From assembly GCF_900176205.1 (NCBI RefSeq), contig NZ_LT859959.1, positions 6,283,001 through 6,347,000 on the forward strand: a stretch of 64,000 bases of DNA. Reading direction: 5' to 3'. Source of the stretch: Bradyrhizobium sp. ORS 285. Its GTDB lineage: Bacteria; Pseudomonadota; Alphaproteobacteria; Rhizobiales; Xanthobacteraceae. The notes beneath the pieces are model-generated. The model ran no database searches and was not told the DNA's origin. It worked only from the letters and a program-made list of their open reading frames with translations. Below are positions 8,095 through 16,640 of this stretch, one piece after another; the first letter of the stretch is position 1; each line of letters opens with the position of its first letter. A program made the position numbers and the translations under genes.

Positions 8095-9781
8095 TCCGCA
8101 GACCACGCCGCGCGCAACCGGCGGCCGCGCGCCCGACGTGTTTCGCCCCGGCGGCTGGGTGCCGATGCACAATTATCGCGACGACGAGCCGGTCGACTTC
8201 GTCATCGTCGGCTCCGGCGCCGGCGGCGGTACGCTCGCCTGCAAACTTGCGGAATACGGCTTCTCGGTCGTCGCGCTCGATGCCGGTCCCTACTTCCGCC
8301 CCCTGGAGGATTTCGCCTCCGACGAGTCCGAGCAGACCAAGCTGTACTGGACCGACGATCGCATCACCGACGGCGCCAATCCGCTGCAGCTCGGCAGCAA
8401 CAACAGCGGCAAGGCCGTCGGCGGATCGACCGTGCACTTCGCGATGGTGTCGCTGCGCTTCCGGCCAGAATGGTTCAAGTCGCGCACCCTGCTCGGCTAC
8501 GGCGCCGACTGGCCGATCGACTGGCGCGAGATGTGGAGCTATTACACCGAGGTCGAGCAGGCGCTGACGATATCGGGCCCGATCACCTATCCCTGGGGGC
8601 CGAAGCGGCCGCGCTATCCCTACCGCGCGCATCCGCTCAACGCCGCCGCGCGCGTGCTCGCACGGGGATGCGAGGCGCTCGGCATCTCCTGGACCGAGAC
8701 GCCGCTCGCTACGCTCTCGGCGCCGCGCGGCCTCGCGCACCCTTGCGTCTATCGCGGCTTCTGCGTCGCCGGCTGCTCGACCAACGCCAAGCAGAGCGCG
8801 CTGGTCACCTGGATTCCGCGCGCGCTTGCCGCCGGGGCCGAAATCCGCGATCTCGCGATGGTCGGTCGCATCGAGGTCGATGACCGCGACCTCGTGACGG
8901 GCGTGCACTACCACCGCAATGGCAGCTGGCACTTCCAGCGCGCCCGCAATGTCGTCGTCGCTGGCTACGCGATCGAGACGCCGCGGCTGCTGTTGAACTC
9001 GGCCACCGACCGCCATCGCGACGGCCTCGCCAACAGCTCCGGCCTCGTCGGCAAGAACCTGATGACGCAATCCAACCAGGCGGTGTGGGGGCTGATGGAC
9101 GACGAGATCCGCTCCTACAAGGGGCCGCCCTCGCTCGCCATCACCGAGCACTGGAACTACGAGGACAAGGACAAGGACTTCTTCGGCGGCTATGCCTATA
9201 TGAGCCAGGGCCCGCTGCCGCAGCTCTGGGCCAACACGCTGGCGCAGGCGCGCGGGCTGTGGGGCGCGCGTCTCGTCGAAGAGATGACCAACTATAATCA
9301 TGTCGCCGGCCTCAAGATCGTCGGCGAGATGCTGCCGCAGGAGCGCAACCGCGTCACCCTGGCCGACGAGGTCGATCAATACGGCCTGCGCATTCCCCGC
9401 GTGACCTATTCCTGGTGCGACAACGACCGGCGGCTGATCGATCACTCGCTCGCCTTCATGACGCGCGCTCTGCAGGCGGCCGGTGCGAGGGACATCTGGA
9501 GCCAGGAGGACGACACTTGCCACCTCAATGGCACTGCGAGAATGGGCAATGATCCGCGGAGCAGCGTCGTCGATGCCGACTGTCGCAGCTGGGACATCCC
9601 CAATCTGTGGATCTGCGACGGCTCGGTGTTTCCAACCGTCGGCGGCGTCAATCCATCTCTGACCATCCAGGCCATCGCCTGCCGGACGGCAGACCGCATT
9701 CGTGCGATGGCACGGCGCGGCGAGTTGGCGCGACCGGCCAGACGCGGATCACAGACGAGCGCAACCAGCCAACTCGCATGA
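8084..9781 (+). CDS. GMC-family FAD-dependent oxidoreductase (gluconate dehydrogenase large-subunit type)
   Basis: The product is 565 residues from ATG 8084. The N-terminal dinucleotide-binding motif is VIVGSGAGGGTLACKLAEYG followed by an acidic VALDAG. The GMC substrate half carries HLNGTARMGND and the C-terminal GGVNPSLTIQA motif with its conserved Asn. A Cys-rich segment (HPCVYRGFCVAGCSTNAKQSA) matches the gluconate-dehydrogenase-like subgroup. It probably oxidises a polyol or sugar acid together with the preceding subunit. Its 3' end lies antisense to the C-terminal extension of the recombinase frame, and the hairpin at 9807-9834 ends the operon. Confidence 0.9.
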   Translation: MSDDPQTTPRATGGRAPDVFRPGGWVPMHNYRDDEPVDFVIVGSGAGGGTLACKLAEYGFSVVALDAGPYFRPLEDFASDESEQTKLYWTDDRITDGANPLQLGSNNSGKAVGGSTVHFAMVSLRFRPEWFKSRTLLGYGADWPIDWREMWSYYTEVEQALTISGPITYPWGPKRPRYPYRAHPLNAAARVLARGCEALGISWTETPLATLSAPRGLAHPCVYRGFCVAGCSTNAKQSALVTWIPRALAAGAEIRDLAMVGRIEVDDRDLVTGVHYHRNGSWHFQRARNVVVAGYAIETPRLLLNSATDRHRDGLANSSGLVGKNLMTQSNQAVWGLMDDEIRSYKGPPSLAITEHWNYEDKDKDFFGGYAYMSQGPLPQLWANTLAQARGLWGARLVEEMTNYNHVAGLKIVGEMLPQERNRVTLADEVDQYGLRIPRVTYSWCDNDRRLIDHSLAFMTRALQAAGARDIWSQEDDTCHLNGTARMGNDPRSSVVDADCRSWDIPNLWICDGSVFPTVGGVNPSLTIQAIACRTADRIRAMARRGELARPARRGSQTSATSQLA

Positions 9782-11487
9782 GCCGGAAAGAAGACGTGAA
9801 AACGAAAACGCCCGCAGCCGAGGCTGCGGGCGTTCCGGTATCTTTGGTTGCGGGGACCTGCAGCCACTGCCGGCATAACAAGAATACTTCTTTGATTTTC
9901 CTGGGTATTCGAGAATTCAAGGATACCCATCAACTCGCCGCGTAGCTCGGCATGGACCTCGCCACGTTTCTTGCCGGGAGTGAGTACGATCTCGCCGATG
10001 AGCGAGCGCAGTGCCTCGGCGGCCTCGCGCCCGCCATCCGGATCGGCGAGCGCCTCGGTGAACCGACCGACGTTCTTGCGATAGACATTGGCGATGTTGG
10101 GATGCATGTCGGGAATGTCGGCGGGAGCCTCTGACAGGCGCTGTGTGATCTCCGCCTTCTGCCGTTCAAGCTCGTCGATCCGCGCCTTCATCGACGGCTG
10201 GTAGAGGCCGTCCTCGATCGCTGCCATGATGCCGGCAACGGCCCGCTCGATCTTCTGAAGCGCACGGTGGTCTGTTTCCGCCCGTGCCCGCCGGTCGTGG
10301 TTGAGGCGGTTCATCTCCTCGGCATAGGCACGCACCGCTTCTGCGACCGCCTTGGAGGAGACGAGGCGATCCTTCAGTCCCGCCAACACCCGCGCCTCGA
10401 TCTTCTCGCGCATGATGGTGCGGTTGTTGGCGCAATTCCCGCGACGATGATGGTTGAGGCAGCCATAACGATTCGGCGTCAGGATGCCGATCTTGCCGCG
10501 GCAGCAGCCACAGGTGAGAAGGCCGGAAAGGAGGGAGACGGGCCGGTTGGCGAGGTGCAGCCGCTTGGCCCTGCCCTCCCGCGTATTGGCCGGGTTGGGG
10601 CCAAAGAGTGCCGAGATTTGCTGCTGCCGCGCCCGCGCGGCCTGCCACAGTTCATCGTCCACGATCTTGAGATGCGGCACCTCGGTCCTGATCCACTGAC
10701 TTTCCGGGTTCGGCCGTGACACGCGCTTGCCGGTCGCCGGATCCTTGACGAAACGCTGCCTGTTCCAGACCAGGACTCCGGCATAAAGTTCATTGTTGAG
10801 GATGCCGGTGCCGCGGGAGACGTGGCCTCGGATGCTGGTGTCGCCCCAGGCCCGGCCGAGCGGACCGGAAATGCGGTCCTTGTTCAGTTCGACCGCGATG
10901 GCCTTCGGGCTTTTGCCGGCGGCAAAGGCGCGGAAAATGCGTCGGACGATCCTGGCCTCCTCCACGATGATTTCGCGATCGCCCCGGATCGGCTCACCGT
11001 TGGCGTCGAGCTTCTTCACGACGTTGTAGCCGTAGCAGAGGCCGCCGCCGGCTTTGCCCTTCTCCACTCGGCCGCGCAAACCGCGATGGGTCTTCAGGGC
11101 AAGATCCTTGAGGAACAGGGCATTCATCGTGCCCTTGAGGCCAACGTGAAGCTCGCTGATCTCGCCTTCGGCGAGGGTCACTATGGAGACGCCCGCGAAG
11201 CGCAGATGCTTGAACAGCGTGGCGACATCCGCCTGGTCACGAGAAATTCGGTCCAGCGCCTCGCCCAACACGACATCGAACAGACCGCGTTGCGCATCCT
11301 GCAACAACAACTGGATGCCGGGCCGCAGGATCATGCTCGCGCCCGAAATGGCGGCGTCGTGATAGGTGCTCGTGACCTTCCATCGCTCGCGCTTGGCGTG
11401 CTCTCGGCAGAGGCGGAACTGATCCTCGATCGAGCTTTCGCTCTGATTGTCGGACGAGTAGCGGGCGTAAAGCGCAACGCGGGGCAT
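9442..11487 (-). CDS. Large serine recombinase with a host-derived C-terminal read-through
   Basis: The 681-residue product has an N-terminal resolvase domain with the nucleophile region ALYARYSSDNQ and the arginine-rich EALDRISRDQAD. A recombinase domain follows (about 165-290), then a zinc ribbon (LTCGCCRGKIGI...GCLNHHRRGNCANN) and a coiled coil (about 370-450). Such enzymes integrate and excise mobile elements at short att sites. The recognisable protein ends near ELMGILEFSN, about base 9900. The last 130-150 residues are arginine-rich and are read from the antisense strand of the neighbouring oxidoreductase gene, so they look like a junction artefact. It marks the left end of the island. 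Confidence 0.9.
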   Translation of the reverse strand: MPRVALYARYSSDNQSESSIEDQFRLCREHAKRERWKVTSTYHDAAISGASMILRPGIQLLLQDAQRGLFDVVLGEALDRISRDQADVATLFKHLRFAGVSIVTLAEGEISELHVGLKGTMNALFLKDLALKTHRGLRGRVEKGKAGGGLCYGYNVVKKLDANGEPIRGDREIIVEEARIVRRIFRAFAAGKSPKAIAVELNKDRISGPLGRAWGDTSIRGHVSRGTGILNNELYAGVLVWNRQRFVKDPATGKRVSRPNPESQWIRTEVPHLKIVDDELWQAARARQQQISALFGPNPANTREGRAKRLHLANRPVSLLSGLLTCGCCRGKIGILTPNRYGCLNHHRRGNCANNRTIMREKIEARVLAGLKDRLVSSKAVAEAVRAYAEEMNRLNHDRRARAETDHRALQKIERAVAGIMAAIEDGLYQPSMKARIDELERQKAEITQRLSEAPADIPDMHPNIANVYRKNVGRFTEALADPDGGREAAEALRSLIGEIVLTPGKKRGEVHAELRGELMGILEFSNTQENQRSILVMPAVAAGPRNQRYRNARSLGCGRFRFHVFFPAHASWLVALVCDPRLAGRANSPRRAIARMRSAVRQAMAWMVRDGLTPPTVGNTEPSQIHRLGMSQLRQSASTTLLRGSLPILAVPLRWQVSSSWLQMSLAPAACRARVMKASE
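9807..9834. terminator. Hairpin terminator after the GMC oxidoreductase gene
   Basis: AACGCCCGCAGCC at 9807-9819 and GGCTGCGGGCGTT at 9822-9834 are perfect 13-base complements with a minimal loop, 25 bases after the oxidoreductase stop. The T-run downstream is weak. It probably ends the upstream operon and marks host sequence just before the island boundary. Confidence 0.8.
9845..9856. repeat. Candidate left attachment core of the island (TGGTTGCGGGGA)
   Basis: This 12-base sequence recurs exactly at 34498-34509. It lies between the host terminator and the natural end of the recombinase domain, where an integration boundary is expected. It also resembles the 3' terminus of initiator tRNA read on the other strand. 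The pairing was found by eye and is unproven. Confidence 0.4.
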
Positions 11488-11504
11488 GACGGTCTCCGTT
11501 CTGT

Positions 11505-11747
11505 CTAATCCTTGCCGGCCTCGTCCTCCACATCGTTCGTGGCTTGAGGCCCGTTATCATTGGCGGCGCTGAGCGCCGCGAACTGTTTCCGTGCAATCCG
11601 GCGCCCGATAAGCCGGGCAATGGTCAACGTCACCTGCTCCAGCTGTCGCCGCGTCTTGTTATCCGCCTTACTCGTTCCATCCTCCGGACCCTGATTGTCG
11701 TTGGCCGGTCTGATGTCGTCCAGCTCCAGTTCTGTATCATCTGCCAT
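11505..11747 (-). CDS. Small acidic protein upstream of the recombinase
   Basis: This 80-residue frame has an acidic N-terminus (MADDTELELDDIRPANDN) and a basic central helix (RRQLEQVTLTIARLIGRRIARKQF). I do not know a named family. It lies 17 bases before the recombinase start on the same strand, so co-transcription is likely. From memory, short genes of this type commonly precede serine recombinases in Rhizobiales, perhaps as accessory factors. The two AND/ANDN asparagine-aspartate motifs are a visible oddity. Confidence 0.6.
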   Translation of the reverse strand: MADDTELELDDIRPANDNQGPEDGTSKADNKTRRQLEQVTLTIARLIGRRIARKQFAALSAANDNGPQATNDVEDEAGKD

Positions 11748-11885
11748 GCCGTCGCTCGCCCGAATGGTGAAGTCAAACGAGCATCAAGCGGCGACGAATT
11801 CAGGAAGAGAAGACCAAAAATCCTGCCATCGCACGGGAGCGCGCAGATACTTGCGAACGGCCGTTTTGGCGTAGGTTGCGAAGCA

Positions 11886-12194
11886 TCACGCAGCCTGCAA
11901 AGCCCTCTGCACTGCCTTCGGAGCGAGCTCGATCGCGAGAAGATAAACGCGTGTCGGCCCTTCCGGCTGTCGCGACCTTGCTCCGAATGGCATAGCGTAT
12001 TGAGCGCTGAATCCGAAGCGAGCTGCGAACTCTTTCTGCGTCACGTCTAAGCGCACCCGGGTCGCCTTCACGCCGATTCTTCGGCCTTTTGTGGAGCTGA
12101 GATGTGGCACGATGGTCGTAGGCCGGAGATATCCGTTCGCACCGCTTTCGTCTGGCGGCGCCTTAGCGGTTCGACCAGGACTTCGTTTCCACAT
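11886..12194 (-). pseudogene. HigA/XRE-type helix-turn-helix regulator with a compensated double frameshift
   Basis: The end of the frame reads VKATRVRLDVTQKEFAARFGFS...RQPEGPTRVYLLAIELAPKAVQRAL, the layout of the HTH antitoxin family in which an LNTLRHWEQG-like recognition helix is expected in the gap. That helix (LNTLCHSEQGR) is present in another reading frame from about 11957 to 11990, so one inserted and one deleted base bracket it. The in-frame product instead reads AQYAMPFGARS and has probably lost DNA binding. No matching toxin gene is adjacent. The N-terminal 35 residues are doubtful. Confidence 0.6.
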
Positions 12195-12220
12195 CCCGCT
12201 CGCAGGAAGGCGCGCAATCG

Positions 12221-12769
12221 CTATCGAGGATCAACACCACTATTCGGAATAGCGAGACCAACGGCCGCGCAAATCGCGCGTTCAGTTGAGAGCAGCAGCA
12301 ACCGGTAGCCATCCTCCTCGTAGAGAGGGTACTGGCGAGCTTCGTAACACTCGCGCACATACTTTAACGCCGCGGCCGCTCCTTTGAGGCTTCCCGGCAC
12401 GATGCCGGCGAGCTGACGCGAGGCCTTCATCTCAGCCCGGCCGAGTGCGCCTTCAGCCTCGCAGAGGCCACTTAACTTGGCCTCCAGCTCGGCCCGCCTG
12501 CTGCAGGGCGCACGGCGCAGCTCGCGCTCGGCAGCATCCTGCTCCGCGAGCAGGCGCCCCAGTTCCTCAAAGGCTCGGCGGTGGCCCTCGATAGCATCAA
12601 GGACCGGGTCGGGCGCGGTCGAAACGCCAACGCTTTCAGCCCGCGAGGGCGTGATGACCCCGGCCAGGATGGCGGCGCCGCCGGTGACGAACTGCCGGCG
12701 CCGAACGGCAGGAAAGATTGAACGACTCGTGGTATAGGCAGAATCAGCCTGAGACATGGCACTCTCCAT
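12221..12769 (-). CDS. Tat-exported hypothetical protein
   Basis: The 182-residue product begins with a likely twin-arginine signal (AVRRRQFVTGGAAILAGVITPSRA). The exported part is helical and charged: RAFEELGRLLAEQDAAERELRR, then RRAELEAKLSGLCEAEGALGRAEMKASRQLAG. An alternative start is the ATG at 12757. I recognise no catalytic motif. From memory, comparable 150-200-residue proteins with a Tat signal and a heptad helix are common in Bradyrhizobium islands. It is the only gene on this strand between the HTH remnant and the isochorismatase gene. Confidence 0.65.
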   Translation of the reverse strand: MESAMSQADSAYTTSRSIFPAVRRRQFVTGGAAILAGVITPSRAESVGVSTAPDPVLDAIEGHRRAFEELGRLLAEQDAAERELRRAPCSRRAELEAKLSGLCEAEGALGRAEMKASRQLAGIVPGSLKGAAAALKYVRECYEARQYPLYEEDGYRLLLLSTERAICAAVGLAIPNSGVDPR

Positions 12770-13165
12770 GTTGAGGGTTAGGCTCGTGCAGGTGTCTTCA
12801 GCACCTGTGCGGGCCGCTTGCCTGGCCTGTAGCGGCCAGTGCCGCGAATCGAATCACGGTCGATTCGTTACGTCAATGGATATCCGGTTTTCCCCTACGG
12901 CCAGGCGTGTACCCATAAACCTTGCGGCGTGATGCGACCAAAGAAACGTCTGCTTTGTCCCTATAGCGACCGACTTCGCGCAGATGCGCAATATGTCGCG
13001 ATGGGTCGATCGCGACGGCTTTGCCCGATCTCTGGCAGGTCCGGTCTACTCCCTCAGATCCTCCATGCAGGCCATAGGCGGATTTCGTCGCGATCGGCCA
13101 TAAGCTGACAACTAGCCTGTCTCCTGTTACACGTCGTTCGACGATCATCATAAGGGCTATCGCTT
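12770..13165. other. Gene-free stretch between divergent island genes
   Basis: About 400 bases lie between the Tat-exported protein and the isochorismatase fusion. A short reverse frame (12873-13151) has no family resemblance and no good start. The stretch should contain the promoters of both divergent genes, but I cannot point to a convincing -35/-10 pair. Confidence 0.5.
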
Positions 13166-14041
13166 GTGGATACTCTCATCGTAGTCGACATGCAGGTTGG
13201 GCTATTGCGAGGCCCCGCCAAGCATAATCTGCAGGGTGTGATCGAGCACATCAATCTGCTGTCGAAGAAGGTGCGGGACGATGGAGGCCAGATAATCTGG
13301 ATTAGGCATTGCGGTAATGCAGGCGACGTCTTTGAACCGGGCGGGCCCGGCTGGGAGTTCCTTCCAGACCTAATCCGAAGTGATGCCGATCTCGTCGTCG
13401 ATAAGACGTTGAACGACCCATACGTCGGGACGTCTCTCGCCAGCCTCTTGGCTCACATCTGTCCAAACCGCGTGGTTGTCACAGGATGGGCGACGGACCT
13501 TTGCGTCGATGCGACTGTCCGTTCAACGGTCTCTCATGGTTACGACGTGATCGCAGTCAGTGACGGTCACACGCTCAGTGACCGACCTCACTTGCCTGCG
13601 ACGGTCGTCATTGCGCATCACAACTGGCTTTGGGGAGAGCTGATTACCAATCGATCCATCCGCGTCATACCAACCAGCGAACTAATGGCTGCGGTTTTTG
13701 ATTCTAACGCTATTCAAGGAAAATTGCGCAAGTCGTGGTCGCTGGCGACCTCCAGCAAATGGACCATGCAAAATCCGGCAGCCGGACAGTGCAATGTCAC
13801 TTCGCTACTCGTCCATGAACTATTTGGGGGTGAATTACTAAGAACTCCCCTTGTGCAAGGAGATCACTTTTACAATCGAATTGGAGGGGTACGATACGAT
13901 TTCACTGAATGCCAGTTCGATCAACCAATCCCGTACTCGGACATCCCCGCTGATCGGGCCGAGGCGGAGAGAGGCGCAACGAGCACGCAGCTTGCAGCGC
14001 TCCGGGCGGCCTTCACGCTCCAGACCATCGCGTCGAATTAA
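13166..14041 (+). CDS. Isochorismatase-family cysteine hydrolase fused to a YunG-like domain
   Basis: The product is 291 residues from a GTG start. Residues 1-185 are an isochorismatase-like hydrolase with the catalytic triad visible: D8 (IVVDMQ), K80 (VVDKTLNDPY) and C113 (WATDLCVDATVRS). Residues 190-265 resemble the YunG family (KWTMQNPAAGQCNVTSLLVHELFGGELLR...GDHFYNRIGGVRYDFT), a small domain with conserved Gln-Cys and His. The fusion is unusual to my knowledge. The amide or ester substrate cannot be predicted. The IS91-like element begins almost directly after the stop and may have trimmed the 3' flank. Confidence 0.8.
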   Translation: MDTLIVVDMQVGLLRGPAKHNLQGVIEHINLLSKKVRDDGGQIIWIRHCGNAGDVFEPGGPGWEFLPDLIRSDADLVVDKTLNDPYVGTSLASLLAHICPNRVVVTGWATDLCVDATVRSTVSHGYDVIAVSDGHTLSDRPHLPATVVIAHHNWLWGELITNRSIRVIPTSELMAAVFDSNAIQGKLRKSWSLATSSKWTMQNPAAGQCNVTSLLVHELFGGELLRTPLVQGDHFYNRIGGVRYDFTECQFDQPIPYSDIPADRAEAERGATSTQLAALRAAFTLQTIASN

Positions 14042-14305
14042 GCTCCGGGGCTATGCCGCCCGAACCACTTGCCACTTCCGCTCTGGGTCGAAGCCGCCTA
14101 GTCCTTCGAGGGTAGCCAACGCCCGGTTGCACCCAGATAGCAGACGTCGTAAGCGCCGGCCAGAAGGTCCGAGATGGGGCAAAGGACTAAACCGCTCGCG
14201 CGGTAGGGCACGACAGCCGGCGGCACGGCTGAGGGGATAGCGCAACGAGGCGTCCTGTCTTGAGATGAGGGGTTCGCAACCTTCACCCAAGACAGGAGCA
14301 TCCTC

Positions 14306-15181
14306 ATGACCGACGAGGCAATGAGCCCGTTGCGCCGGCGCATGATCGAAGACATGACGATCCGCAAGTTCGCGCCCAAGACCCAACATGACTACGTGCA
14401 GCGGGTCAAGGACTTCGCAGCCTTCCTCGGGCGATCGCCGGATCTGGCCAGCTTCGAGGACGTGCGCCGCTATCAGTTCCATCTGACATCGAGCGGCGTC
14501 GGCGTGCCAACGCTCAATCAGAGCGTCTCGACCTTGCGGTTCTTCTTCAAGGTCACGCTACGGCGTCACGAGATCGTCGAGCACACCCATTTTATCCACG
14601 AGCCGCGCAAGCTGCCGGTGGTGCTGAGCGTGGAGGAAGTGGCACGGCTGCTCGATGCGGTCCCCGGGCTCAAATACAAGGCGGCGCTCAGCGTGGCCTG
14701 CGGCGCCGGCCTTCGCGCCAACGAGGTCGTCTCGCTCAAGATATCTGATATCGACAGCAAGCGCATGATCATCCGCGTCGAACAAGGCAAAGGCGGCAAG
14801 GATCGCAACGTCATGCTGTCGCCGAGCCTGCTCGACCTGCTGCGCGCCTGGTGGAAGGCGGCGCGTCCCCAGGGATGGCTGTTTCCGGGTCGCGATCCGG
14901 CGCAGCCGATGACCACGCGCCAGCTCAATCGTGCTTGTCATGCCGCCGCTCAGATTGGCGAGATAAACAAGCGCGTCTCGCTGCATACCTTGAGGCACAG
15001 CTTCGCCACCCATCTGCTGGAGCAGAACGTCGACGTGCGCGTGATCCAGGTGCTGCTCGGTCACGCCAAGCTCGATACGACGGCGCTCTATACCCGGGTC
15101 GCCACCAAGACGATCAGCGAAGTCATGAGCCCGTTGGAGCACGTCGCGATCAAGCTGAAGGAGGCACGGCCGCCCGGCTGA
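14306..15181 (+). CDS. Tyrosine recombinase of the IS91-like element
   Basis: The product is 291 residues. It has an N-terminal SAM-like core-binding domain (MTIRKFAPKTQHDYVQRVKDFAAFLG) and a C-terminal catalytic domain. The catalytic set is visible: R in GAGLRANEV, H-x-x-R in LHTLRHSFATHLLE, H in LLGHAKLDTT and the nucleophile Y in ALYTRVA. It belongs to the accessory recombinases found upstream of IS91-type transposases. It ends 12 bases before the transposase start, so the two genes are surely co-expressed. GACAGGAG lies before the ATG as a ribosome-binding site. Confidence 0.9.
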   Translation: MTDEAMSPLRRRMIEDMTIRKFAPKTQHDYVQRVKDFAAFLGRSPDLASFEDVRRYQFHLTSSGVGVPTLNQSVSTLRFFFKVTLRRHEIVEHTHFIHEPRKLPVVLSVEEVARLLDAVPGLKYKAALSVACGAGLRANEVVSLKISDIDSKRMIIRVEQGKGGKDRNVMLSPSLLDLLRAWWKAARPQGWLFPGRDPAQPMTTRQLNRACHAAAQIGEINKRVSLHTLRHSFATHLLEQNVDVRVIQVLLGHAKLDTTALYTRVATKTISEVMSPLEHVAIKLKEARPPG

Positions 15182-15193
15182 CGCGGGGCCGGC

Positions 15194-16393
15194 GTGTCTC
15201 GTCCGGCTCTGGAGGTTGCGGATATTTTTCGCGACCATGGTCCGGCATGGCGTCAGGCCCATGCCGGCCATGTCAGCCTCGACCAGTTGAAGGTGATGTC
15301 GGCGATCGAGAGTTGCCGCACGGCAGCTCTCGGCGGCCATGTCGCGCGCTGCGAGGACTGTGCCTATACGTCTATCGCCTACAACTCATGCCGCAACCGG
15401 CACTGCCCGAAGTGCCAGGGCGCCGCGGCGAAGCGGTGGCTCGCCGACCGCGAGGCAGAGCTGCTGCCGGTGCCGTATTATCACGTCGTGTTCACGCTGC
15501 CGGCGCGGATCGCCGACATCGGCTATCACAACAGAGCTGCCGTCTACGATCTCCTGTTCAAGGTCTCGGCCGAGGCGATGCTGACGATCGCCGCAGACCC
15601 GAAGCATCTCGGCGCCAGGATCGGCATCACGTCCGTGCTGCACACCTGGGGCTCGGCCATGACCCATCACCCGCATGTGCACATGATCGTGCCGGGCGGC
15701 GGCATCTCGCCGGACGGCCAGCGCTGGGTGTCCTGCCGGCCGGGCTTCTTCCTGCCGGTGCGCGTGCTCTCACGCCTGTTCCGGCGGCTATTCCTGGAGC
15801 GTCTTGCCGCCCTCCACAAGGCGGGGCGCCTGAGCTTCTTCGGCAACGACGTCCATCTCGCCGATGGGCCATCATTCGCCGCATTTATTGCGGCAGCAAG
15901 CAAGACGGAATGGGTCGTCTATGCCAAGCGTCCGTTCGGCGGCCCCGAGGCCGTGCTGGCTTATCTGTCGCGCTATACCCACCGCGTCGCCGTCGCCAAC
16001 AGCCGCCTGGTCGCCTTCGACCGGCACGGCGTCACCTTCAGGTGGAAGGATTACCGCGTCGAGGGCCGAGACCGTCAAAAGCGGATGACGCTCGCGACAG
16101 ACGAGTTCATTCGCCGCTTCCTCATCCACGTGCTGCCAAAGGGCCTCCACCGCATCCGCCACTACGGCCTGCTGGCGCGAGGCGCCTGCGCCGAGAACGT
16201 CGCACACGCGCGCGAACTGCTCACCATCAGGGATCGTGAGGATCAGCCGACCGAAACCACCGTCGACACGGCCAAGCCGCCATGTCCATGCTGCGGCGGC
16301 CGTATGATCGTCATCGAGATCTTCGATCGAGGCGCGACACCTCGCCATCAACCGAGCGCGCCAACCAGCGCCATCAGGATCGACACGTCATGA
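15194..16393 (+). CDS. IS91-family transposase (Y2 HUH)
   Basis: The product is 399 residues, probably from GTG 15194. The N-terminal zinc-binding region reads CEDCAYTSIAYNSCRNRHCPKCQG. The HUH metal motif is HPHVHMIV, and the paired catalytic tyrosines lie in YLSRYTHRVAVAN. A second Cys pair (PCPCCGGRM) sits near the C-terminus. Such enzymes nick and move one strand by rolling-circle replication from ori to ter ends. The protein appears full-length, so the element may still be active. Confidence 0.9.
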   Translation: MSRPALEVADIFRDHGPAWRQAHAGHVSLDQLKVMSAIESCRTAALGGHVARCEDCAYTSIAYNSCRNRHCPKCQGAAAKRWLADREAELLPVPYYHVVFTLPARIADIGYHNRAAVYDLLFKVSAEAMLTIAADPKHLGARIGITSVLHTWGSAMTHHPHVHMIVPGGGISPDGQRWVSCRPGFFLPVRVLSRLFRRLFLERLAALHKAGRLSFFGNDVHLADGPSFAAFIAAASKTEWVVYAKRPFGGPEAVLAYLSRYTHRVAVANSRLVAFDRHGVTFRWKDYRVEGRDRQKRMTLATDEFIRRFLIHVLPKGLHRIRHYGLLARGACAENVAHARELLTIRDREDQPTETTVDTAKPPCPCCGGRMIVIEIFDRGATPRHQPSAPTSAIRIDTS

Positions 16394-16640
16394 CCGAACA
16401 ACCGCCATTCTGCAAAGCTGCTTGCAGCGCCCGCCGCTCATCGACTGGCCACGGCAGAATGCACCCCGACTTTCCTCTGTCGTCGCCGATCGGCCGACGT
16501 TTGAACGCGTTCAGGGCCGTCCACCGCTCATTCATCGGTCACGTCGTCGTCGCGCAGCTCGCCGCATCGGTTCGAACTCCATCAGCCAGCTCGCCTGCAG
16601 CACTCAAATCCCCATAGAGCCTGCCGCACCAGTCCTGCCT

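Larger units (their letters stand above)
14050..16640 (+). mobile_element. IS91-like rolling-circle transposon with accessory tyrosine recombinase
   Basis: Two adjacent same-strand genes, a tyrosine recombinase and a Y2-type HUH transposase, form a known IS91-family arrangement. The ends are approximate because these elements lack inverted repeats. The left end falls in 14042-14250 and the right end near the AAATCCCCATAG string at about 16610. The 650 bases after the transposase (16394-17043) hold no gene that I recognise. Confidence 0.75.

Noticed and set aside
8009..9523. A 504-codon minus-strand frame inside the GMC oxidoreductase
   Set aside because: It is an antisense shadow of a clearly functional GC-rich gene and has no family resemblance.
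9830..9870. tRNA-fMet-like GGTTGCGGGG considered as a tRNA gene
   Set aside because: Only about ten bases match a tRNA 3' terminus. There are no T, anticodon or D arms.
12873..13151. A 92-codon minus-strand frame before the isochorismatase gene
   Set aside because: No family resemblance or good start site, and it would sit across the expected promoter region.
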